Source: Arthrobacter oryzae
GTDB taxonomy: Bacteria; Actinomycetota; Actinomycetes; Actinomycetales; Micrococcaceae
Direction of reading: 5' to 3'
DNA length: 64,000 nt
NCBI RefSeq assembly: GCF_030812315.1
Contig: NZ_JAUSSM010000003.1
Location: forward strand, 434,001-498,000
Positions 52,746 to 61,694 of this stretch are shown in pieces (position 1 is the first letter of the stretch; each line of letters starts with the position of its first letter). A model generated the notes under the pieces. It was not told the origin of the DNA, did no database searches, and saw nothing but the letters and a program-made list of their open reading frames with translations. Both the position numbers and the translations under genes were made by a program.

Positions 52746-52775
52746 GGTTCGGTCTGCCGTGGCTGCGGCCGAACC
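52746..52775. terminator. Hairpin between convergent SatD-like and HAD genes
   Basis: GGTTCGG (52746-52752) pairs with CCGAACC (52769-52775), with an overlapping alternative GCAGCC/GGCTGC. No strong U-tract. Confidence 0.4.
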
Positions 52776-52790
52776 CTAAGCAGCCCCGCC

Positions 52791-53651
52791 TTAGAGCAGG
52801 CTGCGGAGGACGTGCGCTGCGCCGTCGTCGTGCACGGACATGGTGACCTCATCCGCGGCGGCGACCACTTCCTCAGGCGCCTGGCCCATGGCAACGCCCC
52901 GGCCAGCCCAGGTGAGCATCTCGATGTCGTTGCGGCCATCGCCGATGGCCACCGTCAGGTGCGACTCGATGCTCAGGTGGCCGCGGAGGTGTTCCAGGGC
53001 GCTGGCCTTGGTCACTCCTTCGGCGGCGATGTCCAGCCAGGCGGTCCAGCCCACTGAATAGGTGACGCCGGCAAGGCCGATGTGCTTGATGGCCTCATTG
53101 AAGTCTTCCGACGTGTTTTCGGAGCTGAACACCACCACGCGCACGGCCGTGGCATCAAGCATGGTCTGGAAGTCCACACCGATGGCCTCGACGCCGAAGC
53201 TGGCGTCCTGGAACCGCTCGGTGGACAGGAAATTGCCGTCCTCGTCCTCCAGCGCGTACTTGGCCAGGGGAAGCCGCTTCCGAAGGGCACGGAGCGCGGG
53301 CCCGGGATCGAACGTTGCCTTACGGATGACCTCGTAGCCATCAGGGTGTGCCGGGTCCAGGCGGAGAGTCACGCCGCCGTTGCAGCAGACTGCGTAGCCG
53401 GTTTCGATCCCGATCTGCTCAATGATGGGCAGCGTGGCATTCAGAGAACGGCCGGTGGCGATCATGACCTCGTGGCCAGCAGCTACCACCGCCTGTGCGG
53501 CCTCGCGGACGGGGGCCGACATGTGGCCGTCGTGGTTGACGAGCGTGCCGTCAACATCCAGGGCAACCATGAGCTTCTGGATTGAAGTGTTCTTGCCGTT
53601 GTTTCGCTGGTCGTCGTTGCCAGCGACTGAGGTTTCAGTCAAAGTTGTCAT
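52791..53651 (-). CDS. HAD-superfamily hydrolase, Cof-type subfamily IIB
   Basis: This 286-aa phosphatase-like protein has motif I LDVDGTLVN, motif II/III region ATGRSL and VTKASALEHL, and motif IV IGDGRNDIEMLTWAG. Cof-type enzymes dephosphorylate sugar phosphates, nucleotides or flavin precursors; the substrate is not identifiable here. The start at 53651 adds a short non-conserved tail; ATG 53570 is the alternative. Confidence 0.9.
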   Translation of the reverse strand: MTTLTETSVAGNDDQRNNGKNTSIQKLMVALDVDGTLVNHDGHMSAPVREAAQAVVAAGHEVMIATGRSLNATLPIIEQIGIETGYAVCCNGGVTLRLDPAHPDGYEVIRKATFDPGPALRALRKRLPLAKYALEDEDGNFLSTERFQDASFGVEAIGVDFQTMLDATAVRVVVFSSENTSEDFNEAIKHIGLAGVTYSVGWTAWLDIAAEGVTKASALEHLRGHLSIESHLTVAIGDGRNDIEMLTWAGRGVAMGQAPEEVVAAADEVTMSVHDDGAAHVLRSLL

Positions 53652-53717
53652 TCACCTAGTAGAGCAGACACCCCGGACAGCCGCTAGGACACACGCCACA
53701 CGCCGTTGTTAACTTCC

Positions 53718-53758
53718 GGTAAACACCCACAGCGTTGTCCACGCTGTGAGTGTTTACC
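53718..53758. promoter_or_regulatory. 17-bp inverted repeat between the HAD and AbiEi/DUF559 genes
   Basis: GGTAAACACCCACAGCG (53718-53734) pairs with 53742-53758 in 16 of 17 positions across a 7-nt loop. It sits between divergent genes, so it could be an operator or a cruciform. AbiEi-type antitoxins bind inverted repeats in their own promoters, which suggests autoregulation here (inference). Confidence 0.5.
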
Positions 53759-53937
53759 GCAGTGTCATGTTTCCGCCCGGCGCTCCCATTCGACGCCGCC
53801 CCGGCGCCCAAAATTCCCCGCCAAGTGGTCAACTCCCCGCCGCGTTCCCGGGGGAAGGGTCCGCTTGGAGGGGAGTTAACGGGACTTATCCACATCCGGT
53901 AGGACGCGTCTGGCTGCGCCGGGAAGGCCCGCGCAGC

Positions 53938-54990
53938 ATGGAAACCATGGCCACCGCACTCCCCACCCTGATGCTAGCCAGCCGCAGGCGCGCCCTGGCC
54001 GGAAGTAGCCGTGGCCTGAGCCGCGCGTACAACAAGGGCGACTTGGTCCGGGTGAGATCTGGCGTCTATTGCAGCAAGGCGGCATGGCTCGGGCTCAAAG
54101 CCTGGGAACGGTATGCCGCCACGGTAGCTGCGGTGGCGTGCAGTGATCCGTCCGTGGCCTTCTGCTACCTGACTGCTCTTCGGATCTGGCGGTTGCCCCT
54201 CCCCCGGGTACCGGAGCACATTCATGTCATCACGCGGTCGCCGCACAAGGCCGGCAGGCTCCCGTCGACCACCCGGGCGGCAGCGGATCCGAAAACCGGC
54301 CTCACCGGGCTGGAACACGCGCGGGGCTACGGAGTCTCCCGGCATCACTGGGCGGCTGACATCGTGGAGCGACATGGCCTAAATGTCACGTCGCTCCTGC
54401 AGACGGTCATTGACTGCGTCGTCCGGTTGGAGCTGCCGGAGGCTGTGGCCATTGTGGATGCCGTGCTGGGTAGCCGCCGCGCTGAGGGTGAGGACCTCAC
54501 CCGGACAGAGCTGCAGGAGGCGTCCTCCCGTCTGCGCTCGGCTGCCAAGCACCGCCGGGTCCTGGAGGTGCTCGCGCTGGCGGACGGGAAATCAGAATCC
54601 GTCGGGGAATCCATGAGCAGGGCACTCATCCATGTTTTGGGGCTCCCCGCACCCGTCCTGCAGCACACGTTCTACGACAATGAGGGCTTCATAGCGCGGA
54701 CGGATTTCTTCTGGCCCGAGCATGGCGTCATCGGGGAGTTCGACGGCGACGCGAAGTATCTCGACGACTCGCTTCTCGGCGGAAGGAGCACGCGCGAAGC
54801 CATTCTGGCCGAGAAGAAACGTGAGGACAGGCTCCGGGCGCTCGGCTACACGGTCGTCCGCTGGGACTGGAAAGCCGCAACCAACCCCGAGCTGCTGAGG
54901 CGCAAGCTCGCGGCCGCTGGGATCACGGCGCAAAAATCCCCGCCGCGCGGCCTAATCCCCCCGGCGTTACCAGGGGAACCGACCACGTGA
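53938..54990 (+). CDS. AbiEi-like N-terminal domain fused to DUF559-type endonuclease domain
   Basis: This 350-aa protein has an N-terminal winged-helix-like region of the AbiEi antitoxin type (GLSRAYNKGDLVRVRSGVYC) and a C-terminal PD-(D/E)xK-like domain: RTDFFWPEHGVIGEFDGDAKY gives the acidic pair, followed by a lysine and VVRWDW. Such fusions are common in Micrococcales; function is unproven. The start is ATG 53938 (or 53947). Flanking imperfect repeats (53810-53862 and 54931-54983) and an inverted repeat bracketing the 3' end suggest a mobile cassette. Confidence 0.72.
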   Translation: METMATALPTLMLASRRRALAGSSRGLSRAYNKGDLVRVRSGVYCSKAAWLGLKAWERYAATVAAVACSDPSVAFCYLTALRIWRLPLPRVPEHIHVITRSPHKAGRLPSTTRAAADPKTGLTGLEHARGYGVSRHHWAADIVERHGLNVTSLLQTVIDCVVRLELPEAVAIVDAVLGSRRAEGEDLTRTELQEASSRLRSAAKHRRVLEVLALADGKSESVGESMSRALIHVLGLPAPVLQHTFYDNEGFIARTDFFWPEHGVIGEFDGDAKYLDDSLLGGRSTREAILAEKKREDRLRALGYTVVRWDWKAATNPELLRRKLAAAGITAQKSPPRGLIPPALPGEPTT

Positions 54991-55008
54991 CGGGGATTTC
55001 TCAGCACA

Positions 55009-56292
55009 TCAGGAGAGGACCGGGAAAACTTCCAGGCCGCCGAGGTACTTCTGGAGTGCCCGCGGGACGTTCACCGAGCCGTCCTCGTTCTGGTGGTGCT
55101 CAAGGATGGCCACGATCCAGCGGGTGGTAGCCAGCGTGCCGTTCAGCGTGGCGACGGCGCGGGTTCCTTTGGGCGCCCCGTCCTCGTTAAGCACGCGCTC
55201 ACGGATGTTCAGGCGGCGCGCCTGGAACGTGGTGCAGTTCGAGGTGGATGTCAGTTCGCGGTACGCGCCCTGCGTGGGAACCCAGGCTTCGCAGTCGAAC
55301 TTGCGGGCGGCCGAGTTGCCGAGGTCGCCGGCGGCGGTATCGATCACCCGGTACGGGAGCTCGCACTTGGCCAGCATCTCCTCTTCCCAGGCCAGCAGCC
55401 GCTCGTGCTCGGCGGCCGCCTCCTCCACCGTGGTGTAGATGAACATTTCCACCTTGTTGAACTGGTGGACGCGGATGATCCCGCGGGTGTCCTTGCCGTG
55501 CGAACCGGCCTCGCGGCGGTAGCAGGAGCTCTGGCCTGCGTAGCGGATGGGGCCGGCGGAGAGGTCCAGGATCTCGTCCGCGTGGTACCCGGCGAGGGCC
55601 ACTTCCGAGGTACCCACCAGGTAAAGGTCGTCTTCGGCAAGGCGGTAGATCTCGGCGTCGTGCTTGACGTCGAAACCGGTGCCCTGCATCGTTTCCGGAC
55701 GGACCAGGGTGGGGGTGATCATGGGAACGAAGCCGGCATCGATGGCCTGCTCCATGGCCATCTGCAGGAGCGCCATTTCCAGCCGGGCACCCACGCCGCG
55801 GAGGAAGTAGAAGCGTGAGCCGGACACCTTGGCGCCGCGCTCCATGTCGATGGCCCCGATCAGCTCGCCGATTTCCAGGTGGTCCTTCGGCTCAAAATCA
55901 GGGAACTCCCGGGGTTCGCCGACGGTCTTGACCACGATGTAGTCGTCCTCGCCGCCTTCCGGAACCCCGTCGACGATCAGGTTGGGGATGGCCCGCAGCA
56001 GCTCTTCCTGCTGCGCCTGCGCAACGTCAGCCTCAGCCGAGGCCGCCTTGACCGACGCGGCCAGGACCTTGACCTCGGCCAGCAGCGCCTGCTTTTCCCC
56101 GCCCTTGGCCTGCGCCACCTTCTTGCCGAAGACATTCTGTTCGGCGCGCAGGTTTTCGAAGCGGATCAGGGCCGCCCGCCTCGCCGCATCTGCCGAGATG
56201 ATCGCATCCACTACGGACTCGTCGGCGCCGCGGGCGCGCTGGCTGGCACGGAACTTGTCCGGATTTTCGCTGAGGTCTTTTACGTCGATCAC
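55009..56292 (-). CDS. serS: Seryl-tRNA synthetase
   Basis: SerRS charges tRNA-Ser. The 427-aa product has the N-terminal tRNA-binding coiled coil (about residues 30-105), class II motif 2 [24 protein letters not shown] split by a loop, and motif 3 [21 protein letters not shown] 56292 has a TACTCT hexamer exactly 6 nt upstream and no SD, so the transcript is probably leaderless. It is divergent from the lipid kinase gene. Confidence 0.96.
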   Translation of the reverse strand: MIDVKDLSENPDKFRASQRARGADESVVDAIISADAARRAALIRFENLRAEQNVFGKKVAQAKGGEKQALLAEVKVLAASVKAASAEADVAQAQQEELLRAIPNLIVDGVPEGGEDDYIVVKTVGEPREFPDFEPKDHLEIGELIGAIDMERGAKVSGSRFYFLRGVGARLEMALLQMAMEQAIDAGFVPMITPTLVRPETMQGTGFDVKHDAEIYRLAEDDLYLVGTSEVALAGYHADEILDLSAGPIRYAGQSSCYRREAGSHGKDTRGIIRVHQFNKVEMFIYTTVEEAAAEHERLLAWEEEMLAKCELPYRVIDTAAGDLGNSAARKFDCEAWVPTQGAYRELTSTSNCTTFQARRLNIRERVLNEDGAPKGTRAVATLNGTLATTRWIVAILEHHQNEDGSVNVPRALQKYLGGLEVFPVLS

Positions 56293-56298
56293 CAGACA

Positions 56299-56304
56299 AG
56301 AGTA
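56299..56304 (-). promoter_or_regulatory. serS leaderless -10
   Basis: On the minus strand TACTCT lies 6 nt before the GTG start, with TGTCTG between. Confidence 0.45.
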
Positions 56305-56369
56305 TCGAATCCGCCCGCCATGACGCGGTGGGCCGTGCGGGCTCCTGCGCGGGATAGTGTTGGAGCACC

Positions 56370-57461
56370 ATGAACGATTGGCTGCTTTACCTCATCATCA
56401 CGGCGGCCCTGGCTTTCGCGGTCTCCAGCTGGTGGGGCGTGCGGAGCCTCAAGGCGCTCCATACGCGCAGCGCTGTCCAGGAGGACACGTACCACCCGGG
56501 CCTGTCCCGTCAGAGAGTTGCCGTGGTGATGAACCCGGTCAAGGCAAAGTCCTCGGAAGCCACCGCACTGATCCGGCGTGCCTGCCTGTCCGCGGGCTGG
56601 GACGCCCCGGTCTTTTTCGAAACAACCGCCGAGGATCCCGGATATTCCCAGGCCGAGGCGGCGCTTGCAAGCGGGGCCGACGTCGTCCTCGTGGGCGGCG
56701 GGGACGGAACGGTACGCGTGGTGGCTGAGAAGCTGGCCCGCACGAATGTACCCATGGGCCTAATCCCGCTGGGCACGGGAAACCTGCTGGCCAGGAACAT
56801 CGACCTCGACGTCTACGACCTCCACGGCAACGTCCAGACAGCATTGTTCGGACACCAGCGGCACATCGACATGGCCCGCATGGGCATCAGGAACTCCCGG
56901 ACGGGCACCTCGTCGGAACATGCGTTCCTGGTAATTGCCGGCATGGGCATGGACGCCGAGGTAGTCGGTGACACCAACGACGGTCTGAAGAAGGCAGTGG
57001 GCTGGCTTGCCTACACCGAGGCCGGAGTCAGGCACCTGCCCGGACGCCGCAAGAAGGTGTCCATAGCCCTGGACGACCAGCCGGAACAGTCACGGAAGAT
57101 CCGCAGCGTGCTGTTCGCCAATTGCGGCCTGATTCCGGGCGGCATCGACTTCATCCCGCAGGCAATGATCGACGACGGCATGCTGGACGTCGTGGTGATG
57201 AGCCCGCGCAGTGCCATCGGGTGGATCGCGATGTACGCAAAGATCATGTTCAAGCACAAGAGGAACCTGCCGGTCATGAGCTACTACCGCTCCGGCAAGA
57301 TCGTGATCAAATGTGCAGAGCCGGTAGCCACGCAAATCGACGGCGACCCCTCCGGAGAGGCCACCGACGTGACCGTCCGGGTGGAGCCGGGATCGCTGTT
57401 GGTTCGGGTTACGGAAAGCAAGGGCGGCGAAATGGCCGCAGGGGAATCCACCCCGCACTAG
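56370..57461 (+). CDS. Diacylglycerol kinase catalytic domain lipid kinase
   Basis: This 363-aa protein has an N-terminal membrane helix ([20 protein letters not shown]), then the DAGK_cat domain with [27 protein letters not shown] and [14 protein letters not shown]. Members phosphorylate diacylglycerol or related lipids such as sphingoid bases or phosphatidylinositol precursors. ATG 56370 has TTGGAG upstream and TAGTGT (56355-56360) before that. It is convergent with a small gene. Confidence 0.88.
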   Translation: MNDWLLYLIITAALAFAVSSWWGVRSLKALHTRSAVQEDTYHPGLSRQRVAVVMNPVKAKSSEATALIRRACLSAGWDAPVFFETTAEDPGYSQAEAALASGADVVLVGGGDGTVRVVAEKLARTNVPMGLIPLGTGNLLARNIDLDVYDLHGNVQTALFGHQRHIDMARMGIRNSRTGTSSEHAFLVIAGMGMDAEVVGDTNDGLKKAVGWLAYTEAGVRHLPGRRKKVSIALDDQPEQSRKIRSVLFANCGLIPGGIDFIPQAMIDDGMLDVVVMSPRSAIGWIAMYAKIMFKHKRNLPVMSYYRSGKIVIKCAEPVATQIDGDPSGEATDVTVRVEPGSLLVRVTESKGGEMAAGESTPH

Positions 57462-57471
57462 GCCTCCAGGA

Positions 57472-57490
57472 AGGCAGACTGCCCGGAGGC
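57472..57490. terminator. Hairpin between the lipid kinase and the small gene
   Basis: GCCTCC (57472-57477) pairs with GGAGGC (57485-57490), and an inner GGCAG/CTGCC can form alternatively. It lies between convergent genes. Confidence 0.45.
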
Positions 57491-57497
57491 TCCGGAC

Positions 57498-57707
57498 TCA
57501 GGCGCTGGCCTTCTTCTGTTCCGCTTCCGCTGCGGCCTTTGCCGCCGCGCGGGCTTCGGACTGTTCCCGGATCATGGCCTGTTCCTCTTCGAAGCGCAGG
57601 CGATCTGCCCGGTCCGCATCGTCGCCGTCCCAGTCCTGGTTGTCGGCAGTCGGTTTGGGATTGACAATCATTCCCTGGCCGTCGTTGTCGGTACTGGATC
57701 CTGACAT
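57498..57707 (-). CDS. Small acidic protein of unknown function, 69 aa
   Basis: This product has an acidic, Asp-rich first half (ADNQDWDGDDADRADRLRF) and an Ala/Glu/Lys helical second half (EARAAAKAAAEAEQKKASA) that could form a coiled coil. GGAAGGAG precedes ATG 57707 at good spacing. No cysteines, no membrane segment. Function unknown; probably real because of the SD and codon bias. Confidence 0.65.
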   Translation of the reverse strand: MSGSSTDNDGQGMIVNPKPTADNQDWDGDDADRADRLRFEEEQAMIREQSEARAAAKAAAEAEQKKASA

Positions 57708-57799
57708 GACCCGCTCCTTCCGGTAGAGGTCTTCCCCAATGGATCAGGCAAGCATACGCACTGCGGTGCAGGCGGGGAAGTACCCGGAAGGGCATTTGT

Positions 57800-58783
57800 C
57801 TAAGCTGTTGGCGAACCTTGCGGCGGCTGGGCGGGCTCGAAGGATGCCCCTTTTAGTATCCCTGCCACCCATTCATGTGCGGCCCGGAATGCGTCGTCGG
57901 AGGTGTGCGGTTCGACTTCGGGGCTCTGCGCGTCCGCCCGGGGGTAGGAACCCAGAAAGCGCGTGGTGGAACTGATCCGGTGCAAGCCGGCCAGGGCATC
58001 CGCCACCCGGGCGTCCTCCACGTGGCCGTCGGCGTCGATGCTGAAGAAGTAGTGGCCCAGATACTGCCCGGTGGGCCGTGATTCGATGCGGCTGAGGTTC
58101 ACGCCGCGGGTGGCGAACTGGTCCAGGATCTCCATCAGCGCACCCGGGCGGTCCTCCGGCAGCGGAACCACCACCGTGGTCTTGTCCGCACCGGTGCGGT
58201 GCGGCAGCGCTCCGGGCCGGCTGACCAGGACAAAACGAGTCACCGCGCCGGGGTTGTCCCCAATGTTCTCAGCGAGTACGCGCAGTCCGGGCTGCTCAGT
58301 GGCCACGATCGGCGCGCAAATGGCGGCATCGTAGTGCACGCCCTCCTCGTTCAGCAGGCCCATGGCCCCCGCCGCGGTGGAGGAGGCCGGAATGTATTCC
58401 ACGTCGGGCATATTCGATTCCACCCAGAGCCGGCACTGTGCCCAGGCGTGCCCATGTGTGGAGATTTTGCGGATATCCGCAATCTCGACCCCGGGGCGGG
58501 CAACCAGGACGAAGCTGATGGGAACCAGCGCCTCGCGGATGATCCTCAACTCCTGCCCGGACGCTATGGCGTCCAACGTTGCCGTCACTCCGCCCTCGAC
58601 GGAGTTCTCGATGGGCACCATGGCCGCATCGGCGAACCCGTCACGAACCTTGTCCAGTGCGGTGTTGACGTTGGAGGAGGGGATGCGGACAGCCTCGACG
58701 GCTCCCGGCACCTGCATCAGCGCAGCCTCGGTGAAGGTGCCCTCCGGGCCGAGGAAGGTGTAGGTGACGGGCGACGCGGGCAT
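57800..58783 (-). CDS. pheA: Prephenate dehydratase
   Basis: PheA converts prephenate to phenylpyruvate in phenylalanine synthesis. The 327-aa monofunctional enzyme has YTFLGPEGTFTEAALMQ, the catalytic VPIENSVEGGVTATLD, and a C-terminal ACT domain with LSRIESRPTGQYLGHYFFSID that senses Phe. ATG 58783 follows AAGGACA; ATG 58804 is less likely. A disordered tail follows the ACT domain. Confidence 0.95.
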   Translation of the reverse strand: MPASPVTYTFLGPEGTFTEAALMQVPGAVEAVRIPSSNVNTALDKVRDGFADAAMVPIENSVEGGVTATLDAIASGQELRIIREALVPISFVLVARPGVEIADIRKISTHGHAWAQCRLWVESNMPDVEYIPASSTAAGAMGLLNEEGVHYDAAICAPIVATEQPGLRVLAENIGDNPGAVTRFVLVSRPGALPHRTGADKTTVVVPLPEDRPGALMEILDQFATRGVNLSRIESRPTGQYLGHYFFSIDADGHVEDARVADALAGLHRISSTTRFLGSYPRADAQSPEVEPHTSDDAFRAAHEWVAGILKGASFEPAQPPQGSPTA

Positions 58784-58872
58784 GGATTGTCCTTGATTGA
58801 TCATGTCAGTGCCGCCCGGCGGACGGCAGGCTTATACGGCTGCCGGCACCAGTGAAGGGCGGCCGCAAAATG

Positions 58873-59199
58873 CTAGAGGATGACCGGTTTGAGGCCGTTA
58901 TCCGAGACGAGCGGCAGCCCGGACTCGAGCCACTGGTCCATTCCGCCGGCCACGTTGAAAGCGGAATACCCCTGTCCTACAAGCCACTTGGCCGCACGGA
59001 AGGAACGGCCGCCGGTGCGGCAGATGACGTACAGGTCCTCGTCCGGATCCAGTTCGCTGAGCCGGGCCGGCAGCTGGTCCAAAGGAATGTGCAGGGCACT
59101 TTCCGCATGCCCGGCCGCCCATTCGTAGTCCTCGCGCACGTCAAGGATCTTGGCGTCGGCGGGAACGTCGGTCACGGTCACGGTTTCGAAGTCGCTCAT
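58873..59199 (-). CDS. Single-domain rhodanese-like protein
   Basis: This 108-aa protein has KILDVREDYEWAAGHAESA and active-site CRTGGRS (Cys60) and ends with AFNVAGGMDQWLESG. Single-domain rhodaneses carry sulfane sulfur or detoxify cyanide; partner unknown. It is divergent from the peptidase E-like gene, with about 115 bp between. Confidence 0.92.
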   Translation of the reverse strand: MSDFETVTVTDVPADAKILDVREDYEWAAGHAESALHIPLDQLPARLSELDPDEDLYVICRTGGRSFRAAKWLVGQGYSAFNVAGGMDQWLESGLPLVSDNGLKPVIL

Positions 59200-59313
59200 G
59201 GAAGTCCTCTCCGGGGGAATGAAGGTCTGTCTCCAGCGTATCCCTCGCCGGAGGGGGCAGCTCCGAATCAGGAGGCACGTTACGCTCGAGGGGACCGCAA
59301 AGGAGAATCTTCG

Positions 59314-60054
59314 ATGTCAGCCCAACAGCCCACCATCCTGGCCACGTCCGGCGGAATTAAGGCCGGCCGGCGTTCACGGCTGGAGTTTGACGCACTGCTG
59401 CATCACGCCGTCGAGCTTTCCGGCGTGACCGGGCGCGCCCCGCGCGTCACCCATGTCGGCACCGCCGCGGGCGACCAGCGCTGGTTCAACGCCGAAATGG
59501 ACCAGGCTGCGAGGATCGCCGGCTTCGATTTCAGCCACCTGAACCTGTTCACCATGCCCAGTATCGAGGATCCGGAAGCCCACCTCATGGAGCAGGACGT
59601 GGTGTGGGTCAACGGCGGTTCGGTGGTGAACCTGCTGGCCATCTGGCGGGCGCACGGCCTCGACGAAATCCTGCGGCGGGTGTGGGAAGGCGGCGTGGTC
59701 CTCGCCGGGGTCTCGGCAGGGTCCATCTGCTGGTACCAGGGCGGCACCACGGATTCGTTCGGCCCGCAGCTGCGTCCGGTGACCAATGCCCTGGGCTTCC
59801 TGCCGTTCGCCAATGGCGTGCACTACGACTCCGAGGACCAGCGCCGTCCGCTGGTGCACCGGCTGGTAGCAGACGGCACGCTCGGTGAAACCCACTGCAC
59901 GGACGACGGCGTGGGGCTGGTTTACTTCGGCACGGACCTTGTGGAGGCGGTCAGCGAGGTGCCAGGCAAAGGGGCGTACCGCGTCACCCGGCAGACTGTT
60001 GGCGGCGCTGCCGTTGCAGCCGAAGAGCGGCTGGAGCCACGTTTCCTTGGCTGA
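59314..60054 (+). CDS. Peptidase E-like serine hydrolase (S51, type 1 glutamine amidotransferase fold)
   Basis: This 246-aa protein has ILATSGGIKAG, DVVWVNGGSVVNLLAIWRAHG and the nucleophile elbow GVSAGSICW (Ser134). Peptidase E cleaves N-terminal Asp from dipeptides; some family members are cyanophycinases. ATG 59314 has AAAGGAGAA upstream. It overlaps the amidase by 8 nt. Confidence 0.86.
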   Translation: MSAQQPTILATSGGIKAGRRSRLEFDALLHHAVELSGVTGRAPRVTHVGTAAGDQRWFNAEMDQAARIAGFDFSHLNLFTMPSIEDPEAHLMEQDVVWVNGGSVVNLLAIWRAHGLDEILRRVWEGGVVLAGVSAGSICWYQGGTTDSFGPQLRPVTNALGFLPFANGVHYDSEDQRRPLVHRLVADGTLGETHCTDDGVGLVYFGTDLVEAVSEVPGKGAYRVTRQTVGGAAVAAEERLEPRFLG

Positions 60055-61564
60055 TATCCACGAATTGTCCGCGGTGGGGCTCCGTGACGCCCTGCGCTCG
60101 GGAGAGCTCTCCGCCAGGGAGGTGGCCGGGCATTTCCTAGCCCGGATCGACGCGCGGAATCCCGGCCTGGGGGCCTTCATCACGGTGACCGCGGAGCGGG
60201 CACTGGCCGACGCCGCCCGTGCGGATGCACTTTACGCCCAGTCTCCGCACTCCCGTTCGCCGGGGGAGCTTCCCCTGCTGCACGGCATGCCGGTGGCGTT
60301 CAAGGACCTGACCGACGTTGCGGGCGTGGTGACGACCCACGGCAGTGCGGCCCTGGACCACAAACCTGCACCTATTGACGGTGCGCTGGCAGCGGTGCTG
60401 AAGGGGGCGGGGGTCGTCTCGCTGGGCAAGACCCAGGTCCCCGAGTTCGGTCTGACCGCCTACAGCGAGAACCTGATCGCTCCGCCGTCGCGCAATCCCC
60501 ATGCACTGAGCCGCAGCTCGGGAGGTTCCTCGGGCGGCAGCGCCGCGGCCGTTGCTGCCCGACTTGTGCCGTTCGCGCCGGGGTCCGACGGCGGCGGCTC
60601 TGTCCGCATTCCGGCGGCGGCTTGCGGGCTGGTGGGCCTGAAACCGGGGCGCGGACTCGTCCCGGCTGGTGAAAGCACCGGGGACCCGGCCCGGCTGGTG
60701 GTAGCCGGCCCGCTGGCGTGGACCGCAGAGGATGCGGCCCTGATGCTCGACGCCCTGGTGTCCGCGCCCGAAACGGCACCGGCCGCGGCGCTGGAAGCAG
60801 CGCCAAGGGAAAGCGACGCGGCCACGACCGGGCACAGGGACAACAGCGGCGCGGGCCACTACCTCGCGTCCGTGTACGCGGCCGCGTCCCGGCCGCCCCG
60901 CCGACTGCGGATCGGGGTAAGCCTGGACAGCCCCTGGCAGGCCATCTTCCCGTTCACTCCGGACACTGAAGCCATGGATGCCCTCGCCGCCGGCATCCGG
61001 CTGCTCGAGGCGGCGGGCCACACCACTGCCGAAGCCGCCGTCCGGTATGACAACCGGTACCCGGACGCCTTCACCACAGCGTGGACCGCCGGCGTGGGAA
61101 ATGCCCGGATAGCGCCGCAGCGCGAGGCGCTCCTGACCCCACTCACCCGCACCTTCCGACGGCGGGCACAGCAACGGAGTGTGTCCAAGCTGAACGAGGC
61201 CCTGGGATTCCTGCGGCAGTTCGAGCGGGACACCATTGCGCAGTACGCCCAGTGGGACCTGCTCCTGATGCCGGCACTCGCCCAGACTCCGCGGCCCGTC
61301 GGCTGGTTTACGGGTTCCTCCCACGGCGACGGCTACTGGCCGGCGGCGGAATGGGCGGGCGACGCCGACGGAGACTACCGGAAGCAGTGCGAATATGCCC
61401 CCTGGTCCTCCATGGTCAACGTGTGCGGCCTGCCCGCCATCAGCATTCCCGTCCACTGGACCGGAGGCTCACCCGGCACCGGCCTGCCGATGGGGATCCA
61501 GTTGGTGGGACCCATGGGATCCGAAGCCCTCCTGCTTCAGGTGGCGGCCCAGATCGGCTTCTAG
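60047..61564 (+). CDS. Amidase signature family enzyme
   Basis: This 505-aa enzyme has the Ser-cisSer-Lys triad: Lys in VAFKDLTDV and the serines in SSGGSSGGSAAAVAAR, with GSDGGGSVRIPAAACGLVGLKP completing the signature. It hydrolyses amides; substrate unknown. A variable Ala/Pro/Glu-rich loop (TAPAAALEAAPRESDAATTG) lies mid-protein. TTG 60047 is the best start (GGAG upstream, overlap with the upstream stop). Together with peptidase E and the following peptide transporter it suggests peptide or amide catabolism. Confidence 0.9.
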   Translation: MADIHELSAVGLRDALRSGELSAREVAGHFLARIDARNPGLGAFITVTAERALADAARADALYAQSPHSRSPGELPLLHGMPVAFKDLTDVAGVVTTHGSAALDHKPAPIDGALAAVLKGAGVVSLGKTQVPEFGLTAYSENLIAPPSRNPHALSRSSGGSSGGSAAAVAARLVPFAPGSDGGGSVRIPAAACGLVGLKPGRGLVPAGESTGDPARLVVAGPLAWTAEDAALMLDALVSAPETAPAAALEAAPRESDAATTGHRDNSGAGHYLASVYAAASRPPRRLRIGVSLDSPWQAIFPFTPDTEAMDALAAGIRLLEAAGHTTAEAAVRYDNRYPDAFTTAWTAGVGNARIAPQREALLTPLTRTFRRRAQQRSVSKLNEALGFLRQFERDTIAQYAQWDLLLMPALAQTPRPVGWFTGSSHGDGYWPAAEWAGDADGDYRKQCEYAPWSSMVNVCGLPAISIPVHWTGGSPGTGLPMGIQLVGPMGSEALLLQVAAQIGF

Positions 61565-61588
61565 GGCTGGCGGCGCAGGCCAGCAACA

Positions 61589-61632
61589 GCACGCGGCAGC
61601 GCCCGCCGTGGCGGGCCTGCTGCACCGCGTGC
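61589..61632 (+). terminator. Terminator after the amidase gene
   Basis: A three-part stem (GCACGCGG/CCGCGTGC, CAGC/GCTG, GCCCGCC/GGCGGGC) with a 2-nt loop and small bulges lies 24 nt after the stop. Confidence 0.75.
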
Positions 61633-61694
61633 CTGCCTTGCTTCCTGCCTGCTGGAATGTGACAATCGCGCACTCGGGTGCCACCCTTGAGTAA

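Noticed and set aside
58852..59313. 5' extension of the peptidase E-like frame
   Set aside because: It runs antisense to the rhodanese gene; ATG 59314 has a strong SD.
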